NCBI GenBank assembly: GCA_044450785.1
Contig: JBIOJM010000198.1
Location: forward strand, 1 to 18,430
DNA length: 18,430 nucleotides
DNA from: JBIOJM01 sp044450785
GTDB lineage: Bacteria; Planctomycetota; Planctomycetia; Isosphaerales; Isosphaeraceae
Reading direction: 5' to 3'
Below are positions 1 to 6,317 of this stretch, in pieces (position 1 is the first letter of the stretch; the number at the start of each line of letters is the position of its first letter). The position numbers were made by a program, and so were the translations under genes. The notes under the pieces are model-generated. The model worked only from the letters and a program-made list of their open reading frames with translations. It made no database searches and was not told the DNA's origin.

Positions 1-231
1 CCAGAGGGCGAAGCCAAGGTGCCCGCCGTCGCGGTCGAGCACGCGGACCAAATCGCCGTGGTTGGGAGCGGCCGCTCCAACCGTCCCTTCGACCATCTTC
101 CGATAGACGAACTGGTGAAGGCCGGAAGCACGAATCGCCACTGTCGGCAACGGTTCTTCCGGCGTCAAGCTCCGGTCGGGCACGCGCGGCGAGGAGTCGG
201 CCGCAGCGCGGGGATGTCGCGGACGCGCCAT
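1..231 (-). CDS. Class I SAM-dependent rRNA methyltransferase, N-terminal part (cut by window edge)
   Basis: The frame is open from an ATG at 231 to the window edge and gives exactly 77 codons. After a basic, low-complexity first 25 residues, the peptide resembles the PUA domain that opens RlmI/RlmK-type 23S rRNA cytosine methyltransferases: a beta strand (PTVAIRA), then a QFVYRKMVEG segment, then GDLVRVLDRDGGHLGFALW. This matches the usual 'GD-V-V-D-DG-LG-G' pattern in which the PUA fold presents the target RNA. The catalytic SAM domain lies outside the window and was not seen. The start is supported by an AGGA nine bases upstream. The gene follows a small unknown gene by five bases, so the two are probably co-transcribed. 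The family call rests only on the N-terminal domain, so another PUA-containing protein is possible. Confidence 0.7.
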   Translation of the reverse strand, partial: MARPRHPRAAADSSPRVPDRSLTPEEPLPTVAIRASGLHQFVYRKMVEGTVGAAAPNHGDLVRVLDRDGGHLGFALW

Positions 232-236
232 GCCAT

Positions 237-578
237 TCAATCCTCGTCGTCTTCGCCGCCCTTCGGATCGTCTGGATCGGCAACCACGCCCGAATCGGTG
301 CTCTCGTGCCGCTTGAGCCGGCGCAGCCGGACCAGGAGCGCGGTAGCATAACGCTCGACGGCGAGCTGTTTGGTGAGCACAGCATCGTCGGCCGCTTCGC
401 GGGGAATGGCCGCCATCAGCCGGTGCGCCTGGGTCAGACTTTCCCAGCCGGCAACGAACAACGAGGGCACAGCCCGCGGATTGTCCTTGGCCTGTTTCAG
501 CAGCTCACGCGCTTTTCTCAGGCCGGCGTGAGCTTGCTGGAGCTCGCGCAGCGCGGCGCCCGGACTCATCCCCCGCAT
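237..578 (-). CDS. Small helical hypothetical protein with acidic tail
   Basis: This protein of about 113 residues is not recognised. It is predicted to be mostly alpha-helical: an N-terminal amphipathic stretch (ALRELQQAHAGLRKARELL), a central segment with SLFVAGWESLTQAHRLM, a further helix rich in Leu and Arg, and a disordered acidic C-terminus ending in GGEDDED. No signal peptide or membrane segment is visible. Three in-frame ATGs lie close together (581, 578 and 569). A purine-rich GGGGAGGG sits just upstream and fits the ATG at 578 best. The stop codon is five bases before the start of the methyltransferase-like gene, which suggests an operon. It could be a small RNA- or protein-binding accessory, but nothing in the sequence decides this. 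Confidence 0.6.
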   Translation of the reverse strand: MRGMSPGAALRELQQAHAGLRKARELLKQAKDNPRAVPSLFVAGWESLTQAHRLMAAIPREAADDAVLTKQLAVERYATALLVRLRRLKRHESTDSGVVADPDDPKGGEDDED

Positions 579-623
579 CATCCCTCCCCGCGCCAATGCT
601 CGATTCGAAACCGTCGAAATTCG

Positions 624-654
624 CTTTGTCTTCCCCAGACAAAGAGTATAGATT
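624..654 (+). promoter_or_regulatory. Candidate clpS promoter with perfect inverted repeat
   Basis: The gap between the divergent genes at 578 (minus) and 700 (plus) is AT-rich compared with its surroundings. It holds a perfect 8-base inverted repeat, CTTTGTCT / AGACAAAG, separated by five bases (624-644). A TTGTCT at 627-632 and TAGATT at 649-654 are 16 bases apart, as in a sigma-70 type promoter reading toward clpS. The inverted repeat overlaps the proposed -35 region, so it could be an operator or an RNA hairpin. No regulator can be named. Confidence 0.4.
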
Positions 655-699
655 AGAGGGAAGTCCAAACACGTACAATCTCCTCGGGAGCAATGTGAG

Positions 700-1044
700 A
701 TGGCGGGTGAGCAGGATTGGACCAGCACGGTCGTCGAAACCGAAGTCGCTACGGAACATCGGACGCGCCGCTTGCCTCCTTACAACGTCGTGATTTTGAA
801 CGACGAGGAGCACACCTTCCCGTACGTCGTCGAGCTGCTCACGAAGCTCTTCCGGCATTCTGTGTCCACCGCCGAGGAGTTGACCGTGCGCATCGACACG
901 GCGGGGCGCGCCATCGTCTACACGACCCACAAAGAGCTGGCCGAGCTGAAGCGCGACCAGGTCATCGCCTACGGCCCCGACCCCCTTCTTCAAACGTCCA
1001 AGGGCCCCCTTCGCTGCTATGTCGAGCCGGCGCCGATCGATTGA
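700..1044 (+). CDS. clpS: ATP-dependent Clp protease adaptor ClpS
   Basis: ClpS binds the N-domain of the ClpA/ClpC unfoldase and delivers N-degron substrates to ClpP in the cytosol. The 114-residue protein has an unstructured N-terminal tail (about 1-25) followed by the compact ClpS fold: YNVVILNDEEHTF, a VVELLTKLF helix, RAIVYTTHKELAELKRDQV, and a final strand near CYVEP. The Asn-Asp pair that contacts the substrate amino terminus is present. Aligned by eye to E. coli ClpS, the gatekeeper Met40 position is Phe and the His66 position is Asp, so substrate choice may differ from the enterobacterial protein. The start is supported by GGAG nine bases upstream, and an earlier ATG at 692 runs straight into a stop. 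It stands alone, diverging from the gene at 578. Confidence 0.92.
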   Translation: MAGEQDWTSTVVETEVATEHRTRRLPPYNVVILNDEEHTFPYVVELLTKLFRHSVSTAEELTVRIDTAGRAIVYTTHKELAELKRDQVIAYGPDPLLQTSKGPLRCYVEPAPID

Positions 1045-1065
1045 TCGAGCGCCAGCAACATTCCC

Positions 1066-1947
1066 TTAGTCGTGCCGGCTTGAGGATAAAGCGGCGGGCA
1101 GGCCGGTCAGGATGTCGGGATAGACCAGGTCGAGGACAAGTTCGGCCCTCATGCGGCGGTTGGCGATCCGCTTATTGGTCTCGTCGCGGGTCGCCTCAAG
1201 GGTCCCCGGCTGAGGCAACGCGAATCGGGGTTCGGGCGCGCCCAGGAGCGTCGCCACCCGCGAGTAGTACTCCCGGCGCGTGACTGGCCGGTCGTCGGCG
1301 ATCACATAGATGGGGTGGGCCACGCCGGTCGCGAGCGCGGCCACGGCCGCCCGGGCCGCGTCGTCGATGTGGATCAGGTTCAGGAACCGGTCCGGACCGC
1401 CGGGGATTGGCTCCCCGCGCTCCAGCATCGCGCGACGCACGATCCGGCCCGGTCCGTAGAGACCCGCGAACCGCAAGACGATTGCCGACGACCCGGAATT
1501 ACGCTCGCTGTCCCAGGATCGGACGCGTTCCTCGGCCCCCAGGCAGAGCTTGCCCGATTCGTGGCGCGGGCCGGGCGGCGTCTCCTCGTCCACCCATTCG
1601 CCACCGGTCTGGCCGTAAACTCCGGTCGAGCTGGCGAAGACGAAACGCGTGGCCCCGCTCAAAAGGCAATCGAGAACATTCCTCAGCCCATCGACATAAA
1701 CGGTCCGCATCGAGGCCCCCGCCGACCGGTCGAACCCCACGCAGTAAAGGATGCACTCGGCCGCGGGCAATCCGCGTATCGAGTCGGGCTCGAGCACGTC
1801 GGCGACGACCGGCTCGATGCCCAGGCCGGCAATCTCCGCGGCTCGGCCTTGAGAACGAACGGTTCCGTAGACACGCTCGCCACGCCGGCGGAGGAGCACG
1901 CCGGCGCGCTGGCCCAGGTAACCGCAGCCGATGATCAGGGTGGTCAC
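1066..1947 (-). CDS. SDR-family NAD(P)-dependent epimerase/reductase (atypical, YeeZ-like)
   Basis: A 293-residue cytosolic Rossmann-fold protein. The first strand and dinucleotide loop are TLIIGCGYLGQR (GxGxxG form). Further landmarks are VVADVLEPDS, a SSTGVYG strand after beta-5, and LRFAGLYGPGR, all typical of extended or atypical SDR proteins. The classical YxxxK catalytic pair is not clear: the region after SSTGVYG reads GKLCLGAEERV. This places it closer to the atypical, YeeZ-like group whose substrate is unknown. I chose the GTG at 1947 rather than the upstream in-frame ATG, because the first strand begins right there and its GTGA overlaps the ruvX stop codon. That arrangement indicates translational coupling with ruvX. 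The actual substrate cannot be told from sequence. Confidence 0.85.
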   Translation of the reverse strand: MTTLIIGCGYLGQRAGVLLRRRGERVYGTVRSQGRAAEIAGLGIEPVVADVLEPDSIRGLPAAECILYCVGFDRSAGASMRTVYVDGLRNVLDCLLSGATRFVFASSTGVYGQTGGEWVDEETPPGPRHESGKLCLGAEERVRSWDSERNSGSSAIVLRFAGLYGPGRIVRRAMLERGEPIPGGPDRFLNLIHIDDAARAAVAALATGVAHPIYVIADDRPVTRREYYSRVATLLGAPEPRFALPQPGTLEATRDETNKRIANRRMRAELVLDLVYPDILTGLPAALSSSRHD

Positions 1948-2411
1948 GATCGGATCTCGTCTTGATCGGACAACGGAGTCGGATCGGACTCGGTCTCGGG
2001 ACAGCCGGCGTCGAGGTAGCACTGAAGGATGATCTGGGCGGCAAGTTTGTCGCGCAGTGCTTTGCGTTTCTGGCGTGTCAGACCCGCGTCGATCAGCCGA
2101 TGCTCGGCCTCGACCGTCGTATACCGTTCGTCGAAATAGAAGACCGGCCGCCCGGTGACCGCGGCCAGCCAGCCGCCGAACGTGCGAGCCTGCGCGGCAA
2201 GTTGTCCCATTCGTCCACTGGTATGCAGCGGCAGGCCGACGACGATCCGATCGACGTCGTTTTCCTGGACCAGCTCACCGTAATGACGTGCATCCGGCTT
2301 CGGCCCGCGCCGATCGTAGACCTCGACCGGAAAGGCCATTGTCCGGCCGGGATCGCTCAGGGCCGCGCCCACCCGCCGTGTGCCGTAATCGAGGCCGAGG
2401 ATGCGAGTCAT
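1944..2411 (-). CDS. ruvX: Holliday junction resolvase-like protein RuvX (YqgF)
   Basis: RuvX/YqgF is an RNase H-fold nuclease linked to pre-16S rRNA maturation and Holliday junction processing. All family landmarks are present in about 155 residues: the first-strand Asp in ILGLDYGTRRVG, IVVGLPLHTSG, the FDERYTTVEAE segment, and a C-terminal Asp before AAQIILQCYLD (RDKLAAQIIL). Length is normal for the family, apart from a short acidic tail. The ATG at 2411 is preferred. A GTG three codons upstream (2420) is the alternative, and neither has a strong ribosome site. The last four bases overlap the start of the downstream SDR gene (GTGA), so the two are probably made from one transcript. Confidence 0.93.
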   Translation of the reverse strand: MTRILGLDYGTRRVGAALSDPGRTMAFPVEVYDRRGPKPDARHYGELVQENDVDRIVVGLPLHTSGRMGQLAAQARTFGGWLAAVTGRPVFYFDERYTTVEAEHRLIDAGLTRQKRKALRDKLAAQIILQCYLDAGCPETESDPTPLSDQDEIRS

Positions 2412-2534
2412 GAGCGGCACGCCTGCGATGATGAAGTTCCGAGAAATGCTTGAAACGGCGACGAAACGAGCGCACTATTCCATCATATCCAGGTCTCCTG
2501 GCGATTTCGCCGTGAGTTCCAACGACGTTTGCGG

Positions 2535-2564
2535 TTGGTCTCAACGGAACGCGGCGGTTATCAT
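2535..2564 (+). promoter_or_regulatory. Candidate sigma-70 type promoter for the Uma2 gene
   Basis: TTGGTC at 2535-2540 and TATCAT at 2559-2564 are 18 bases apart and lie about 40 bases before the Uma2 start codon, in the gap that separates it from the divergent ruvX gene. The -10 like box matches TATAAT at five of six positions. This is pattern matching only, in a high-GC genome where promoter consensus is uncertain. Confidence 0.35.
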
Positions 2565-2605
2565 GGCGGAGGAGAGGGTCCGGGAATTCCGGGAGAGCAT
2601 CCACG

Positions 2606-3286
2606 ATGGCGACCACGACTCAGGCCCCGACCGACTGGCAGCCCACTGAAGGGCGGCTGGTCCTTCACGACGTCGGCTGGCAGGATTACGAGGCGATGCT
2701 CCAGATCGTGGGCGAGCGACACGTCCGCGTGACCTTCGACAGGGGGACGATGGAGGTCACCATGCCGTCGCAGAGGGACGAGCAGGCCGCTCAAGTGCTG
2801 GGGCTCGTCGTTCCGATGCTTGCCGCGGAGTTGGACGTTCCCTTCGAACCTCTCGGAATGACCACCTGGAGAAAACCAGACGCGGAGAAGGGGCTCGAAC
2901 CCGATCAATGCTATTACATCCAGAACGAGGCGGTCGTTCGAAAGCGGGAAGTGCTGGATCTGGAGGTCGATCCGCCCCCCGACCTGGCGATCGAGGTCGA
3001 TATCACCTCCAGCTCGTTGGACCGGATGGGGATTTACGCCGAGCTCCGTGTGCCGGAAGTCTGGCGCTACGATGGCCAAACAGTGACGATGTTCCAGCTC
3101 CAAGCCGATCGCCAGTATGGGCCATGCGCGGAGAGTCTGAGTTTTCCAGGCCTCCGGCCGGCCGATGTCGAGCGGTTTATCGAGCTGGACCCGACGATGG
3201 ACAAGCTCCGTTGGTTGCGCGAGCTCCGCGACTGGGTTCGAAACGAGCTGATTCCCCGGAGGCGTGTCGGGGGACCACCGGCTTGA
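2606..3286 (+). CDS. Uma2 family (DUF820) putative restriction-endonuclease-fold protein
   Basis: A 226-residue protein with the layout of the Uma2 family, a PD-(D/E)XK nuclease fold found in many copies in planctomycetes and cyanobacteria. Their biological role is mostly unknown. Landmarks are FDRGTMEVTMPSQRDEQ, the strand PPPDLAIEVDIT carrying the acidic residues expected at the active site (PD and E-V-D), SSSLDRMGIYAEL, and the VPEVWRYDG strand. After the acidic pair the place where some members have a Lys is an Arg (LDRM). The start is placed at the ATG with a GGGAGAG stretch about ten bases upstream. It sits between the divergent ruvX gene and a co-directional membrane protein gene 67 bases on. 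Catalytic activity is inferred from the fold only. Confidence 0.88.
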   Translation: MATTTQAPTDWQPTEGRLVLHDVGWQDYEAMLQIVGERHVRVTFDRGTMEVTMPSQRDEQAAQVLGLVVPMLAAELDVPFEPLGMTTWRKPDAEKGLEPDQCYYIQNEAVVRKREVLDLEVDPPPDLAIEVDITSSSLDRMGIYAELRVPEVWRYDGQTVTMFQLQADRQYGPCAESLSFPGLRPADVERFIELDPTMDKLRWLRELRDWVRNELIPRRRVGGPPA

Positions 3287-3353
3287 CTGACGCGGTCTCC
3301 TCGAACATCTTGTCACTGTCGACCTCCGTTCTCGCCGAGGAGCCTTCTCACTG

Positions 3354-3833
3354 ATGGCGACCTGCGCTTACTGCGGCAATATGATCCTCTTTGGCGGCGT
3401 CAAGCAAGGCGGCCTCCGCTTCTGCAGTACGATATGCCATGACGCGGGACACATTCTCTTGGCTGCGGCGACCGTGCCGGAGAGTGCCGCACAAAACCTC
3501 GCCCGGGAAATCCATTCGGGTGTTTGTCCTCGCTGTCAGGGTTCTGGTCCGGTGGATGTTCACGCCTCATATTGGATCTGGTCGGCTTTTGCTTTCTCGC
3601 GGTTTGCGAGCCCGCAACAGGTGACGTGTCGTCGCTGTGCCTTCAAGTCTCAGGTCGGCAATCTGGTTTTCACCGCGCTTCTTGGCTGGTGGTCAGCCCA
3701 CGGGCTGCTGATCACACCCGTCTATTTCGTCCGCAACATCATTGCGATCGTCTCCCCGCCTGACCCCTCCGGGCCGTCCCCAAAACTCGTCCAGGTCGCA
3801 CGCGTCCAGCTCGCATCCCAGCCCAAAACATGA
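3354..3833 (+). CDS. Hypothetical zinc-ribbon membrane protein
   Basis: A 159-residue protein of unknown function. The N-terminus carries a CxxC (CAYC) followed by a FCSTICHD Cys/His cluster. A second pair of metal-binding candidates lies at CPRC (about residue 58) and CRRC (about 91), so two zinc-ribbon-like units are likely. A glycine-rich patch, QGSGPVDVH, lies between them. A hydrophobic region from about residue 98 to 132 (NLVFTALLGWWSAHGLLITP, then YFVRNIIAIV) looks like one or two membrane segments, followed by a Pro-rich tail. There is no signal peptide, so the Cys domains probably face the cytosol. A GGAG lies 11 bases before the ATG. Its stop overlaps a possible ATG of the next frame and lies 14 bases before the preferred dioxygenase start, so both may be one transcription unit. 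Confidence 0.75.
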   Translation: MATCAYCGNMILFGGVKQGGLRFCSTICHDAGHILLAAATVPESAAQNLAREIHSGVCPRCQGSGPVDVHASYWIWSAFAFSRFASPQQVTCRRCAFKSQVGNLVFTALLGWWSAHGLLITPVYFVRNIIAIVSPPDPSGPSPKLVQVARVQLASQPKT

Positions 3834-3847
3834 AAGGGGCAGTCCCG

Positions 3848-4510
3848 ATGAGCCAGATCGTCGTACCGCAGAACCGCCGGGTTTTCTTGAGCACGCTAAC
3901 TTTGGGCGCGGCGGCCTTCACGACGCGCGGCTTGTTCGCCGACGAGCTGGTCCGCACGCCCAGGCAGACGGAGGGGCCGTTCTATCCGGACAAGCTCCCG
4001 CTCGACACCGACAACGACCTGCTCATCATCAACGACACGATCACGCCGGCCATCGGCGAGGTCACGCACCTGACCGGGCGGATCCTCGACGCCAAGGGCG
4101 ATCCCGTGCGAAATGCGCTCGTCGAGATCTGGCAAGTCGACAACAACGGATCGTACATCCATAGCCGGGACCCCCATCATGTCAAGCACGACGAACATTT
4201 CCAGGGTTTCGGCCGCTTCCTGACCGGGTCCAGCGGCGAGTACTATTTCCGTACCATCAAGCCGGTGCCCTACACTGGCCGGACGCGCCATATCCACTTC
4301 AAGATCCGGCGGGGCGGCAAGGAGTTGCTCACAACCCAGTGTTACGTCAAGGGCGAGGCCGCGAACGAGCGGGACGGGATTTACCGGAGTATCCGCGATG
4401 TGAAGGCTCGCGAGTCCGTCACCGTCGATTTCAATCCCATGGCCGGCTCGCGGATCGGCGAGCTAGCCGCCAAGTTCGACGTCGTCCTCGGTTTCACGCC
4501 GGAGGGATGA
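3848..4510 (+). CDS. Tat-exported intradiol ring-cleavage dioxygenase
   Basis: Intradiol dioxygenases open catechol-type rings between the two hydroxyl carbons with an Fe(III) centre. With the start at 3848 the protein has 220 residues. The N-terminus has a twin-arginine motif (NRRVFLS, residues 9-15), a hydrophobic stretch LTLGAAAF and a likely cleavage site near residue 31, so export of a folded, iron-loaded enzyme is expected. The catalytic domain shows TEGPFYP, VEIWQVDNNGSY, the RTIKPVPY segment and the HIHFKI strand. Tyr103, Tyr142, His148 and His150 fit the four family iron ligands. The ATG at 3848 is preferred over 3830 because AAAGGGG lies eight bases upstream. The substrate is not determinable. 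Extracytoplasmic members in other bacteria act on aromatic compounds outside the main catechol pathway. Confidence 0.9.
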   Translation: MSQIVVPQNRRVFLSTLTLGAAAFTTRGLFADELVRTPRQTEGPFYPDKLPLDTDNDLLIINDTITPAIGEVTHLTGRILDAKGDPVRNALVEIWQVDNNGSYIHSRDPHHVKHDEHFQGFGRFLTGSSGEYYFRTIKPVPYTGRTRHIHFKIRRGGKELLTTQCYVKGEAANERDGIYRSIRDVKARESVTVDFNPMAGSRIGELAAKFDVVLGFTPEG

Positions 4511-4854
4511 AAACGAACCCCCCCGCTCTTTACCGCGGTGCCACGGCCCCCTCGTTGCTTGTGTCTTGTAAACCTTTGCCTGGACAAGACTTGCTGCTGA
4601 CCGGCATCGGGGTCCACAGCCGATCGCGCGCGTCGTTTACTCCGATGGAACCGCGGAAAATAGCTGGTCGGCGATCCGCAGGTTCGTGGGGCGACGAAAG
4701 CGGGCCCGCCGTGGCCATGAGTCAAACTCCGCCATCCTGGACGGTGGTGGAACGGGGACCGGACCATCGATCTCGCTCAGACCCTCATTGTTCACGGAAC
4801 ATCATTTTGTGTCGAACCTCAACGATCTTGCCAGAGACGTGGCACTACGCTCCA

Positions 4855-4947
4855 CGGAACTCGGCCTTGAGATAGCAAACGGATAAAAACCAACGGTCGC
4901 TCCTGAGCGTTGGTTCAGGTGTGCGCGATCTGCACAAATAGGCGCTC
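4855..4947 (+). repeat. Dispersed intergenic repeat, copy 1
   Basis: This copy shares diverged but collinear blocks with 6032-6123 (same strand) and 16900-16995 (opposite strand). Shared parts include GATAGCAAACGGA, ACCAACGGTCG, and TGCGCGATCTGCACAAA followed by GGCGCTC. The last part contains the dyad TGTGC-N7-GCACA. All three copies lie outside genes. Confidence 0.6.
4885..4915 (-). terminator. Rho-independent-terminator-like hairpin
   Basis: Read on the minus strand, AACCAACG and CGTTGGTT form an 8-base perfect stem with a 12-base loop, directly followed by a run of T (GGTTTTTAT). This is the geometry of an intrinsic terminator for minus-strand transcription. No strong minus-strand gene ends nearby; the closest ends at 5420. 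It lies inside repeat copy 1, so it may belong to the repeat instead. Confidence 0.4.
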
Positions 4948-5125
4948 TGGCTTCGAGGCGACGCCCATCGGAGCGAATGGCGTCGGTCGATGTGACCGAC
5001 GCGCGCAAAGAGGTCCGGAATCGGGACAAGCCGTCCCGCCAATCCAACGTGAAAGTTGCACCAAATCGGATGGGCATGTTGGGCGGCGTCGGCAGCCGTG
5101 CGAATCGCCGATTCGGGGCCATGTC

Positions 5126-5398
5126 ATGCCAGCGACCGCCGACGACTTCCGCTCCGCCCTGCTGTCACTGCTCGACGAGGCCGGGCGGCTGGGCTTCAGC
5201 TACGTCGGCATCACGGCCGGCGCCCTGCATCGGCGCGTCGGCGGCTATCCCGGCACCGACCATCGCATGCCGGCCTGCTGCGCCGCCATGCGCGGGGTCA
5301 TGGGGCCGTCCGATCGCATCGTCGAGCAGCCCCCAAGCGGCAACGGGGCCTCGCTACTCATCCAGTATGCCTTGCCGCGGTCGGCAGGGGACCCCTAA
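5126..5398 (+). CDS. Small conserved hypothetical protein (VGGYPG / HRMPxCC type)
   Basis: A 90-residue protein. I recognise the pattern of a small conserved family but no established function. It begins with an amphipathic helix (DDFRSALLSLLDEAGRLG), then a strand YVGITAGALHRRVGGYPG, then the signature TDHRMPACCAAMRGVM. It ends with QPPSGNGASLLIQYALPR, a likely beta-hairpin. The two adjacent Cys plus His residues could bind metal, but this is a guess. The frame is open further upstream without a better start. The ATG at 5126 fits the natural domain boundary, with only a weak GGGG about ten bases before it. It is flanked by gene-poor DNA and converges with the SRPBCC gene 21 bases away. Confidence 0.6.
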   Translation: MPATADDFRSALLSLLDEAGRLGFSYVGITAGALHRRVGGYPGTDHRMPACCAAMRGVMGPSDRIVEQPPSGNGASLLIQYALPRSAGDP

Positions 5399-5419
5399 AC
5401 CGGCGTTGCACCGGACCCG

Positions 5420-5974
5420 CTACGCGGAGTCTGGTTTCCGCGCGGCATTACGCTTTCTCCCGCGTGAGCCGGTAGGTGAGCTGGGTCGTTCCCTACCTAA
5501 TTTAAGCATATGTGTTGTGTCCAAGCGATTGAGACGGCAACCATGCTCTTGCGCGCGCCGGTCCGACACACCGCTCGAACAACGGAAGCGTTCGTGGGTC
5601 AATACGAGGTTCGTGCCATCGCCTGGGGGCTGGAAGTCCAGGGTCGCCTGGGTTTCGTTCCAGCCGGGCTTGAGCGGCTCGTGGGCCCAGGTGAAGCTCA
5701 GGGTCCGCGGCTCATCGAACTTGCAGTATTGCCCAGAGACGACATGCGGCTCCGTGGCGCCAGGGGGGAACATCGTGATGCGGTAGTTTCCTCCGACCTG
5801 CGGATCGACCTGGCCGATCGTCGGGCCGAAATCATCCGTGGGCGCGTACCAGTCGCCCATCTGGCCCGGGTCGACCCACGCAGCGAAGACCTGATCGGGC
5901 GGCGCGGGAACATACTGTTCGATGCGAAGGGAGGTCTCGGGAGTGCGCGCGAGTTTGATGAGATCGACGTGCAT
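5420..5974 (-). CDS. SRPBCC / AHSA1-family protein with altered C-terminus
   Basis: The first 120 residues are a clear START-like (SRPBCC, AHSA1) domain, a helix-grip fold that binds hydrophobic ligands: LRIEQYVPAPPDQVFAAWVD, WYAPTDDFGP, GGNYRITMFPPG, PRTLSFTWAHEP and LVLTHERF. Family members normally continue with a helix containing a conserved GW and stop near residue 150. Here the corresponding region (DRRAQEHGCRLNRLD) has lost the Trp, and the frame runs on for about 27 low-complexity, Arg/Pro-rich residues. The 3' end therefore looks drifted, or the original stop was lost. The ATG at 5974 matches the family start; a TTG at 5998 is an alternative. No regulator partner lies beside it. The function is not known. 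Confidence 0.75.
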   Translation of the reverse strand: MHVDLIKLARTPETSLRIEQYVPAPPDQVFAAWVDPGQMGDWYAPTDDFGPTIGQVDPQVGGNYRITMFPPGATEPHVVSGQYCKFDEPRTLSFTWAHEPLKPGWNETQATLDFQPPGDGTNLVLTHERFRCSSGVSDRRAQEHGCRLNRLDTTHMLKLGRERPSSPTGSRGRKRNAARKPDSA

Positions 5975-6031
5975 GAGCCGCGCTTCGGGGTCCGACAATC
6001 ATTGGAACAGAAAGTCGGGTTAAGCCCTGCG

Positions 6032-6123
6032 GGCTCGGCGTTCCGTGAGCAGATGGGCAAAGACCGACGATCTTCTGAGCCCGCCCATTCGTGAGTGCGC
6101 GTTCTGCACAAAAGGAGGCACTC
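6032..6123 (+). repeat. Dispersed intergenic repeat, copy 2
   Basis: This copy shares collinear blocks with copy 1: CTCGGC near the left end, GACCGACGATC, TCTGAGC, and TGCGCGTTCTGCACAAA followed by GGCACTC. The rest of the 5975-6317 gap holds no gene that I can support. Confidence 0.55.
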
Positions 6124-6258
6124 ATCAGAGAAGGGAGATCATTTCGCCTCCGCGGTCGAGACTCATGCGGCTAGTCCCGGGCACCGCCTCCGCTGCAACG
6201 GACCAAGCGACACGCATGGCCGAGCATGCCCGGTCAGGCCTACAACCCGTCTCCTGGA

Positions 6259-6296
6259 CCCACGTCGCGTGGGCGGGGAGATCGCCCCTCCCCCGC
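6259..6296 (-). terminator. Two adjacent strong hairpins after the surface-protein gene
   Basis: CCCACG-TCG-CGTGGG (6259-6273) is a perfect 6-base stem with a 3-base loop. It directly abuts a second hairpin, GCGGGGAG / CTCCCC(C)GC (6273-6296), with a single bulged base. Both lie 21-59 bases past the stop of the minus-strand gene ending at 6318. There is no T run, so an intrinsic terminator of the classical kind is not shown. Transcript end protection is another possibility. Confidence 0.4.
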
Positions 6297-6317
6297 GCAA
6301 CGTAGGCGGGCCGCCGG

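Larger units (their letters stand above)
4511..5125. other. Gene-poor region with hairpins and dispersed repeat
   Basis: No convincing gene is seen in these 615 bases: the open frames lack recognisable protein features and carry no ribosome site. A 7-base inverted repeat, GTCTTGT / ACAAGAC (4563-4590), lies 50 bases after the dioxygenase stop and could form a weak terminator. The stretch 4855-4947 is one copy of a repeat described separately, and it contains a terminator-like hairpin on the minus strand. Confidence 0.5.
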
